A DNA stretch of 12,986 nucleotides from the NCBI GenBank assembly GCA_016716085.1, contig JADJWY010000025.1:1-12986 (forward strand), in the 5' to 3' direction. The position numbers were made by a program, and so were the translations under genes. Position 1 is the first letter of the stretch. Every line of letters begins with the position of its first letter. The notes beneath the pieces are model-generated. The model ran no database searches and was not told the origin of the DNA. It saw only the letters and a list, made by a program, of their open reading frames with translations. Source of the stretch: Hahellaceae bacterium (GTDB taxonomy: Bacteria > Pseudomonadota > Gammaproteobacteria > Pseudomonadales > Oleiphilaceae). Below are positions 7,277 to 12,986 of this stretch, one piece after another.

Positions 7277-7972
7277 ATGCATGCCAACATGAGACTGTTC
7301 CGACTTTTTCAATTGCTCGATACTTTGCGTGTGCGACGCACTCCCGTCACGGCACGCTTCCTCGCTGACGAAATGGGTGTTTCGCTTCGCACACTTTACC
7401 GGGATATTGCCGATTTGCAGGCAATGGGCGCACCGATTCGTGGGGAAGGCGGCGTCGGCTATGTCCTCGAATCTGGTTACTTTTTACCGTCCATGCGCTT
7501 CGACGAAGAGGAACTCTCTGCATTGGCCATTGGTCTTCGATTGGCCGCTACGCGCAGTGATGCTCGGCTATCTGAAGCAGCGCAGCGTGCGACCGCCAAA
7601 ATCGCTTCTGCCGTCACCGATGATGCTCGTCGTTTTTTTCTGGACACCCCACTGGAAGCGGGTCCCACAGCCGCTGCACCGCTCCCGCTTCTACCAACCT
7701 TGCGCAAAGCCATTCAACACCGACGTAAACTTCAAATCGACTATGAGCGTCTTGACGGAGTTCAGACCACGCGTCTGGCTCGCCCATTAGGGCTGACCGT
7801 TTTTGATTCCGTGTGGCTACTATCCATCTGGTGCGAGACCGCCAACGACTTTCGACACCTGCGGGTCGATCGCATCAGCGCGTGTGAAGAAACGGGAGAA
7901 ACGTTTCGGCATGAGTGGGGCAAACGTTTCAGCGACTGCGTGCTGCGTGAGAAAAGTGCTCCTAAGCAGTAA
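7277..7972 (+). CDS. YafY-type transcriptional regulator (HTH + WYL domain)
   Basis: A DNA-binding regulator of about 231 residues. The N-terminus holds a DeoR-like winged helix-turn-helix: LFRLFQLLDTLRVRRTPVTA, FLADEMGVSLRTLYRDIADL, then the wing GAPIRGEGGVGYVLESGYFLP. A hydrophobic linker (LSALAIGLRLAATRSD) follows, and the C-terminal half is a WYL domain (LRKAIQHRRKLQIDYERLDG ... DSVWLLSIWCETANDFRHLR), in which the W-Y-L positions read W-L-L. WYL domains sense ligands or single-stranded nucleic acid. In-frame ATGs lie at 7250, 7277 and 7289; none has a strong ribosome-binding site, and homologues usually begin just before RLFRLFQLLD, so 7277 or 7289 is most likely. The frame is intact. It is divergent from the SnoaL-like gene, a common arrangement for this regulator type, which it probably controls. 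Its end overlaps the convergent tetR gene by 11 bases. Confidence 0.85.
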   Translation: MHANMRLFRLFQLLDTLRVRRTPVTARFLADEMGVSLRTLYRDIADLQAMGAPIRGEGGVGYVLESGYFLPSMRFDEEELSALAIGLRLAATRSDARLSEAAQRATAKIASAVTDDARRFFLDTPLEAGPTAAAPLPLLPTLRKAIQHRRKLQIDYERLDGVQTTRLARPLGLTVFDSVWLLSIWCETANDFRHLRVDRISACEETGETFRHEWGKRFSDCVLREKSAPKQ

Positions 7973-8610
7973 CGGTCTGGCAGGATGGCTGGGCCAGCAA
8001 ACACTCCGCCGCCCAACACCAGTCCTGAATCAATTGCTCCCGCTGTTCGGCGCGTGCGCCTAACATCTCTGTTAAGGCCAGACCGCTCCAGAAACCGCCG
8101 ACTCAGGCGAACCAACGTGGCAAAATGCGGCGAAGGGCCCACCTCAGAAAACACTTCGTTGATCACCCGCTCTCGCTCGCCCTTGGCCTGCCTCTCTGCT
8201 TTGCGCAAAGCCTCTTTCAGATCCGGGTCAGTCCGGGCCGCCGCCCATAGTTCCATTTCAGCCATAAACGCCGGTTGCAAACTCATCTGTGCCAACGTGC
8301 GAATGGCCCTCTCAACCGGCTTTTCATAGCGTGCCATCTCGGGTTTAGCTGCCTCGATTGCCACGTCGTTCCGTCTCACCAGCTCTGCAACCGTAGCCGA
8401 TAAGAGCTGTGCATGTGTCGGAAAATGATGCAATAACGCGCCCCGGCTGCTCCCCGCTCGTCGTTGAACTTCTAACGTGGTCGTGCGGGCTACGCCGACT
8501 TCAATCAAGGAGCTAACGGCAGCATCGAGGAGGCGTTGCCTGAGCAAAGTCCCGCGCTTACTCCTATCCTCTGTTGCCAAAAGTTTACCGCCGGTTTTCG
8601 TCATCCTCAC
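7962..8610 (-). pseudogene. TetR/AcrR-family regulator of the crotonase gene, one frame break near the C-terminus
   Basis: A TetR-type repressor. The N-terminal helix-turn-helix reads LLRQRLLDAAVSSLIEVGVA, TTTLEVQRRAGSSRGALLHHF and FPTHAQLLSATV; the ligand domain follows (LQPAFMAEMELWAAARTDPD). As written the frame continues to 7762 with basic, unlikely sequence antisense to the WYL gene. Removing one base from a run of three near 8092 gives RFWSGLALTEMLGARAEQRE and LIQDWCWAAECLLAQPSC, a normal TetR C-terminus, ending with TAG at 7962-7964. Total length is then about 215 residues. GTG 8610 lies seven bases after a GGGGA site; ATG 8604 and GTG 8661 are alternatives, but 8661 would put an operator-like repeat inside the gene. 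It is divergent from the crotonase gene with two inverted repeats between them, so it probably represses both. The inducer may be an acyl-CoA or related acid (inference). Confidence 0.78.
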
Positions 8611-8640
8611 CCGAACATCCCCTGTGCAGCCCACCAAAGG

Positions 8641-8654
8641 AGTCAGTATTGACT
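8641..8654. promoter_or_regulatory. Inverted repeat 1 (tetR side) of the TetR/crotonase pair
   Basis: AGTCA-GTAT-TGACT is a perfect inverted repeat about 31 bases upstream of the regulator's start. It shares the core AGTCA-N4-TGACT with a second repeat 35 bases away. It is best read as an autoregulatory TetR operator. Confidence 0.6.
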
Positions 8655-8673
8655 GGTTCACCCTGAAAAAGAT

Positions 8674-8691
8674 ACAGTCAGCAATGACTGT
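8674..8691. promoter_or_regulatory. Inverted repeat 2 (crotonase side) of the TetR/crotonase pair
   Basis: ACAGTCA-GCAA-TGACTGT is a perfect inverted repeat with seven-base arms, ending four bases before the crotonase ribosome-binding site (TGGAG, 8696-8700). A repressor bound here would sit over the transcription or translation start region of the crotonase gene. It has the same core as repeat 1. Confidence 0.7.
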
Positions 8692-8706
8692 TTAGTGGAG
8701 ATGACA

Positions 8707-9617
8707 ATGCCAGACTTTGAAACCCTGACTATACACACAGACGAACACCACCCTCGCCTGGCCCGACTCCGGTTGAACCGGCCAGAACGCTTGAATGCCA
8801 TTACCAACCAAACGCCCCGCGATATCCGCGCTGCCGTTGCCTGGGCTGAGTCCAATAAATCTATACACGTCATCATTGTCGAAGGCGCCGGTAAAGGCTT
8901 CTGTGGTGGCTATGATCTGGTGGACTCTGCGGAAACGCTGCAAGAACATCCCTGCCAACAGGAAAGCACGCCGTGGGACCCCATGGTGGACTATGCCTTC
9001 ATGAAACAAAATACCGAGGATTTCCAGGCCTGTGGCGCTGCCGTAAGCCGACGATTGCCAAGGTGCATGGTGCCGCGGTCGCCGGTGGCAGTGACATCGC
9101 CATGTGTTGCGATCTTCTGGTGATGGCCGAGGATGCCCGAATTGGTTACATGCCCACCCGGGTGTGGGGTTGCCCGACCACTGCAATGTGGACCTTTCGC
9201 CTGGGTTTCGCCCGCGCTAAACAGCTTATGTTCACAGGCGATACTCTGGATGGAAAAATGGCTGCTGAGTGGGGGCTAGCGAATGTATCTGTGCCACTGG
9301 AAGAACTCGAAGCCGCTACGCTGAAATTAGCCAACCGAATTGCAAGCGTTCCCTCCTCCCACCTCACGATGCATAAAATGGTGGTCAATCAGGTGATGCT
9401 GACAATGGGGCTTGAGCAGACCCAGATGATGGCCACTGTGTTCGATGGCATCACCCGTCATAATCCCGAAGGCATGTGGTTTCGCCGTTATGCACAGGCC
9501 GAAGGATTTAAAGCCGCGATTGAATGGCGTGACAGTGGAAGCCCCATTCCCGAGGGCGATGAGGCCCGGGAAAAGATCCGTGAACTGGAGGCGCTAATCA
9601 AAGCGAAGGGGGTTTAA
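8707..9617 (+). pseudogene. Crotonase (enoyl-CoA hydratase/isomerase) family protein, one frame break
   Basis: A cytoplasmic acyl-CoA-processing enzyme of the crotonase superfamily. ATG 8707 lies six bases after TGGAG. The first part holds LARLRLNRPERLNAITN and the oxyanion/CoA motif GAGKGFCGGYDL; the frame is lost near 9030. One added C after 9030 turns FQACG into FQALWRC and joins RKPTIAKVHGAAVAGGSDIA, the second oxyanion block, then AEDARIGYMPTRVWGCPTT. The rebuilt protein is about 303 residues, longer than classical hydratases (about 260) but usual for this subgroup. At the two positions that carry catalytic glutamates in classical enoyl-CoA hydratase, this protein appears to have Asp (GGSDIA) and Thr (MPTRVWG), so ordinary hydratase activity is doubtful. 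It is probably under the divergent TetR regulator. The missing base lies beside identical bases, so the gene may be intact in the cell. Confidence 0.82.
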
Positions 9618-9623
9618 CCCCCC
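9608..9623. terminator. G5/C6 hairpin at convergent gene ends
   Basis: GGGGG-TTTAA-CCCCCC forms a short strong stem whose loop contains the crotonase TAA stop (9615-9617). It lies five bases before the end of the convergent outer-membrane gene. There is no T tract on either side, so it would at best pause or help terminate transcription from both directions. Confidence 0.3.
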
Positions 9624-9627
9624 TGGC

Positions 9628-10453
9628 TTAGAAGATGTACTGCAGATTCAGCGTACTACCCTGTATGCGGACATCTACCTTCAACTCACGACGGGACAAC
9701 TGCTGCTCAACCTGCACCAGGTAGAGACCATAGCCCAACCCCACCTGCCAGTGAGGATTAATCGTGTAGTTCACCTGCGCAGATACATCTGTCATCAGAC
9801 CAGTAATATCCTCGAACTCCAAATAAAAAAACTGTGCGCCACCGCTCAGCGCCCAGTCCGGTGTAAACACCCAATTCGCGTGCAACCCCGCATTAGGTAG
9901 GGGTGCCGTAATGGACTGGGAGACGACGCGCTGAACATTGGAAGTACAAGTATCGTTGACACACGCCGCAATCGCGCCCTCAAACGCCAATTCAACCGGG
10001 ATCACATGCAGACCACCATTCACGCTTAGCCCCAGCGTGTCTGCCTGATAAAAGTCGTAGGCGTAGTTTAAACGATAGATGTCATAGTTCAGTCGGGTTG
10101 TCAGCTGACCACCGGCTTGAACCTGATAGACACCCTCGTCAGTTTCGAATTCAAACGCCTCAGTGACCCGGCTCTGACTGCCTTCGCGATGAAGACGAAA
10201 ATATGAAAGACTAACATGGTGGCGGTCACGAAACCCGTATCCCACCCTAAACTGGGGTAAAAAGGAATTTTCGGTCAATCTGAAATCCCGCTCAAAATCA
10301 AGATCGATCGTGCCTGCGCCGTTCAGCAGATAGCCGGTGAAAGTGGATTCAGACTGAGCATAGATACCCCCTACAGCTATTTCCCAGCCATTTGCCAATG
10401 CGGGCATTGAGAATGCCCGTTAATAGTGCCATGCCTATAAACCAATGTTTCAT
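9628..10453 (-). CDS. Outer-membrane beta-barrel protein
   Basis: A predicted outer-membrane barrel of unknown cargo. The stretch 9628-10407 reads in one frame and consists of alternating hydrophobic/polar strands with aromatic girdles (SFLPQFRVGYGF, HHVSLSYFRL, TRLNYDIYRLNYAYDF, WALSGGAQFFYLEFEDI, NPHWQVGLGYGLYLVQV). It ends in LNLQYIF, the C-terminal Phe signature recognised by the Bam machinery. That frame lacks a signal peptide, but the adjacent frame supplies one: ATG 10453 after AGAGGA gives MKHWFIGMALLTGIL, which joins the main frame at MPALA-NGWE if one A near 10408 is removed, with cleavage after ALA. I therefore give 10453 as the start. Two cysteines (CVNDTC) probably form a surface-loop disulfide. 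It lies divergent from the TauD-like remnant and convergent with the crotonase gene. Confidence 0.78.
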
Positions 10454-10518
10454 ATTATTTTCCTCTTTTTCAGTACTATTCTAGCATTGCTGACAGGGAT
10501 GTATCAGAGGAGAAATCG

Positions 10519-11212
10519 ATGAAGAATCCATCATGGACACGACAGGACATTCAAGAAAGAATGGGGCATTGGATTCACTCGCTTTCGCCAGAGGAAGTCG
10601 ACGAAATCCTGCAGGGGGCACCTTCGTCCCTCGACAGAATCATTCAAACTGCGTTGCAGGAACTGACCCGTGTGATGTGGCCGGACTGCTCTGCTTACAG
10701 TCTGCCGCAGAGGGTGGTTGAAACACTGCTGGTCAGTGCCGTTGAAGCACAGGACGCGTCTGGAAAACACACAACCTGACCTCGCCCGGGTATTATGCGA
10801 ACCCTTTCCGTATGCCCGTCCCGGCAAAGAGGAAGCTTTCACGCCATACCCGTATTTAGCTGGCATGACGGTTTTTAAATCGCACGTCGTACCCGAACTC
10901 ATTCTTCTCTCGCAGGAAAGCCCGGCATTCCTACTTTAACGGCATTGCAGAAAGAAGCGCTTAACGCTTTCGTAAATATCTGCCGAGCCCCTGATTTAGT
11001 CTACATGCTTACCCTTAAACCCGGTGATTTGCTCCTGGTGAACAATCACACTGTTTTACACGGACGCAACCAATTCCAGGATAATGATGATCCGCGGCAT
11101 CTCCTGCGTCTTTGGCTCGCGGTCAGCAATAGCCGCCCTCTCGACCCCATTCACGCAAGCTGGTTTGGCTCCAGCGAAGCCGGGGGCGCGCCGGGGAGGC
11201 TATGGGCCTTAA
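10519..11212 (+). pseudogene. TauD/TfdA-type Fe(II)/2-oxoglutarate dioxygenase, internally deleted and frame-disrupted
   Basis: Family enzymes oxidise a C-H bond of small acids using Fe(II), 2-oxoglutarate and oxygen. A strong AGAGGAG site precedes ATG 10519. The N-terminus (MKNPSWTRQDIQERMGHWIH then SLSPEEVDEI) fits the family. Near 10670 another frame continues with TDPCDVAGLLCLQSAAEGG, the segment that normally starts with the iron-binding H-x-D motif, but here Gly (GTD) stands where His is expected. Then come ETLLVSAVEAQ, PDLARVLCEPFPYARPG, PVFSWHDG, PTLTALQKEALNAFVN and KPGDLLLVNNHTVLHGR, with the distal iron His and the 2-oxoglutarate Arg (RHLLRLWL), ending ARRGGYGP at TAA 11210-11212. 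About 231 codons remain against the usual ~330, so roughly 100 codons before the H-x-D site are gone, besides several single-base shifts (for example extra T near 10719, extra G near 11185). Unlikely to be functional even if the single-base shifts are sequencing errors. Confidence 0.72.
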
Positions 11213-11232
11213 CCAAGGCTCTACCTAACGCC

Positions 11233-12102
11233 ATGGAAGCACTCTTACCCTTACTGCCTCACACGCTTCTCGCCTGCGTCTTGCTTAACTGGCTGGAACG
11301 GGCCAACCGACCGCTGGAGGCGCGATGGGGCAGTCTTGGCCTGACATCGTTAGCCCTCCTCCGTAGCCATCCTGGACCATCAAGTACCTTGGTGGGGGAC
11401 GCTCGTAATGTTGACGTCCTGCTCCTGACACTGGGAAGTAGCGCAATCTACTCCCCTTCCAAAGGTTTCCCCGGCACTATTAATCAGCCTGCAAGGAAGT
11501 CTGGCTTTCGCACTGGCCGTTCATGTCTTTGGCTGGCAGAGCGTCATGCTGGATCCGGCATTATCGTTGGGGAGGCGAACCGTTTCGCACCCGGAAAGTG
11601 CATTTCGACAAGGCCGTTTGCGGCAGCTTTGATTGCACTTTTTTCTTTTGATGCAACCTCCGTCAGACCAGTGCCTGGCTCCTTATGCGACCTCGAATGA
11701 TTCTACTGACCGTCTCAGGAACGCTGATATTAGCGGGACTGACGCTGTGCATGGGGCCTCGCTGAATCCGAAGTTAGGCTGGGCAGCGATCGGTTTTGCT
11801 GACCAACCTATTGTTTACCGTCATCCCGGAAGAGCTCTTTTTCGTGGCTTGATTCAGGCCTACCTGCCAAAGGGTAATCTACAAAAAATACGCCAACGGT
11901 TAGCTTAACTGCTCTATTTTTTACCTTGCACATTATTCCAGTAGTATTAGCGTGTCCCTACCCGGGCCTCGTTTTCATCGCCGGTCTTCTTTACGCGGCG
12001 GTCTATCAGCTCAGTCGATCTATTCCTTTATCAATCGCTGCGCATTTGACGGTGAATGCAGCCTCAGTCTTACTCTTTGATTATCCCATTCGACTAGCCT
12101 AA
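11233..12102 (+). pseudogene. CPBP-family intramembrane protease (CAAX/Rce1-like), multiple frame breaks
   Basis: CPBP proteins are multi-helix inner-membrane proteins related to Rce1 glutamate proteases; bacterial members act in peptide maturation, immunity or unknown roles. ATG 11233 starts MEALLPLLPHTLLACVLLNW. Further pieces lie in different frames: AILDHQVPWWGTLVMLTSC, VSPALLISLQGSLAFALAVH, RMILLTVSGTLILAGLTLC, then TNLLFTVIPEELFF joined to RGLIQAYLPKG by one T added to the run at 11838-11842. All three conserved motifs are recovered: EExxxR (EELFFR), FxxxH (FFTLH) and HxxxN (HLTVN, near 12050). The last frame ends SVLLFDYPIRLA at TAA 12100-12102. The rebuilt protein is about 285 residues with several membrane helices. 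No weak ribosome-binding site better than AAGG at 11215-11218 is seen. Its neighbours give no clue to the substrate. Confidence 0.65.
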
Positions 12103-12136
12103 ACCACGCGGTCGCTACAATATCGCCAAACGTGTC

Positions 12137-12753
12137 TCACAAGTTAAAATAACTGCGCTGATGCCCCGTAAGTGTATTGGTGGTTGCCACTGCGCAGCGA
12201 GGTGAGCCCCATGACCCGACTCACGACACTCGCTCCCGCATTACCAATCAATCGGTGAATGCTGCTGGCCATTAGCCTGAGTACCATGGTCAGGGAGTAC
12301 GACCAGAAATCATGACGCCGCGATCTGAACTTGCTGACCAATTTCGACTTTGGCATTTCTGTCATGAGCACGGCAGCCAAACATGGCGCCGAGGCCCTGC
12401 AATCGACGGCACCGCCAAAGGAAAGGAACGCTGTTTCATGGTGCTTTTCAGCCAAGCGCGTTTCTTCTTCCGGCTTATTTTCACCAAAGATCATCGAAAG
12501 CGCAAACAGGAACAAAACGATGCTGCCTGCGATCTGGAAGGCAGACAGAGAATCGACATCGCCGTCAGAATCAACTCCACCCACCGCCACAAAAACAAAA
12601 GAACCAAGGCTGCAACCGCACTTCTCGAAATCAGCGATTTTCCGTTTAGCTTTGGTGTCAAAACCCGGGTAACGGCGATAAAGACCGGCGCACCGTCCCA
12701 ACCGGATCAATCACGGCGAAAAAAGACACAAAGGTGGCGACGAAATCGATCAT
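12137..12753 (-). pseudogene. MarC-family (UPF0056) inner-membrane protein, many frame breaks
   Basis: MarC proteins have six predicted membrane helices and no established function; they are not the cause of multiple antibiotic resistance as once proposed. ATG 12753 gives MIDFVATFVSFFAVIDPVGT, the hallmark N-terminus. Further pieces alternate among all three minus frames: PVFIAVTR, GFDTKAKRKIA, AVAALVLLF, ELILTAMSI, then SLSAFQIAGSIVLFLFALSM and IFGENKPEEE in one frame, LAAVLMTE, and SSIHRLIGNAGASVVSRVMG near the end. The last piece is ATTNTLTG with a stop near 12137. The total span equals a normal ~205-residue MarC, so nothing large is missing and only small indels break it. This is the highest indel density in the window. 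It is convergent with the CPBP gene, 34 bases apart. Confidence 0.72.
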
Positions 12754-12838
12754 TAATACCAAATACTCAATGTAGCTGCAGGTATGAACGCCGATGCCAC
12801 GGTTTCGTAGTTGATATCCGGCAATCTGCAGTGTGCCA

Positions 12839-12986
12839 TTAAGACCCAGTGACACCTTTTTGTAAAATACGACACCACTCTGTGACCACCGTCGAATAAG
12901 CCTTCCGTGCCATCCACACCCGACCAGGATCGAGATCATACTCCGGGTATTGATCCGGGTTGATTTCTTCAAGATCCAGATCAGCT
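12839..12986 (-). CDS. 3' end of an unidentified minus-strand gene, cut by the window edge
   Basis: A minus-strand frame entering from the right edge reads 48 codons to a TAA at 12839-12841. The translation begins acidic (ADLDLEEINPDQYPEYDLDP) and continues GRVWMARKAYSTVVTEWCRI, ending LQKGVTGS. Its composition looks like real protein, unlike the Arg/Ser-rich alternative frames. I do not recognise the family. It lies upstream of marC on the same strand with an 85-base gap, so the two could be co-transcribed. An indel in this stretch, like those in marC, cannot be ruled out. Confidence 0.4.
   Translation of the reverse strand, partial: ADLDLEEINPDQYPEYDLDPGRVWMARKAYSTVVTEWCRILQKGVTGS

Noticed and set aside
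7762..7961. C-terminal extension of the second TetR regulator, antisense to the WYL gene
   Set aside because: A one-base correction near 8092 gives a normal TetR ending at 7962; the extension is low-quality Arg/Ser-rich sequence.
8605..8661. GTG 8661 as start of the second TetR gene
   Set aside because: It would put the inverted repeat 8641-8654 inside the coding region; a better-spaced ribosome-binding site serves GTG 8610.
1..12986. CRISPR array, tRNA, rRNA, phage or integrative-element hallmark genes
   Set aside because: No spaced repeat array, cloverleaf, integrase, transposase, toxin-antitoxin or defence gene could be recognised on either strand.

Overview
The window looks like ordinary chromosomal DNA of a marine-type gammaproteobacterium. 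The evidence is an iron-sulfur (6-4) photolyase, a PuuE-type allantoinase, a large calcium-binding RTX protein, a Phe-terminated outer-membrane barrel, MarC, MAPEG and TauD-like proteins, and gammaproteobacterial-style Shine-Dalgarno sequences. I cannot name the genus. No tRNA, rRNA, CRISPR array or intact transposase is visible.

Layout, left to right: the 3' part of a broken RTX gene (1-1534); about 300 bases without a convincing gene; a photolyase (to 3390); allantoinase puuE (3456-4364); two secreted or membrane-anchored proteins of unknown function (4507-5639); a TetR regulator divergent from a MAPEG membrane protein, with a paired operator between them (5636-6751); a SnoaL-like protein divergent from a WYL-type regulator (6752-7972); a second TetR regulator divergent from a crotonase-family protein, again with paired inverted repeats between them (7962-9617); an outer-membrane barrel protein (9628-10453, minus); a deleted TauD/TfdA-type dioxygenase (10519-11212); a CPBP-type membrane protease (11233-12102); a MarC protein (12137-12753, minus); and the 3' end of an unidentified minus-strand gene at the right edge.

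The organisation is a chain of small local-regulator modules (regulator plus one divergent target, repeated three times). The modules are packed tail to tail, with convergent stop codons that overlap or abut. No long operon or multi-gene pathway is visible, and I see no evidence for a novel multi-gene defence or mobile system.

The dominant unusual signal is frame disruption. At least ten genes read as one family member only if single bases are added or removed, usually next to an identical base. The density is highest at the two ends (RTX, CPBP, MarC), while puuE and the WYL gene are clean. This pattern fits uncorrected indel errors near the ends of a contig or long read better than biological decay, though decay cannot be excluded. 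The TauD-like gene is different: it also lacks roughly 100 internal codons.
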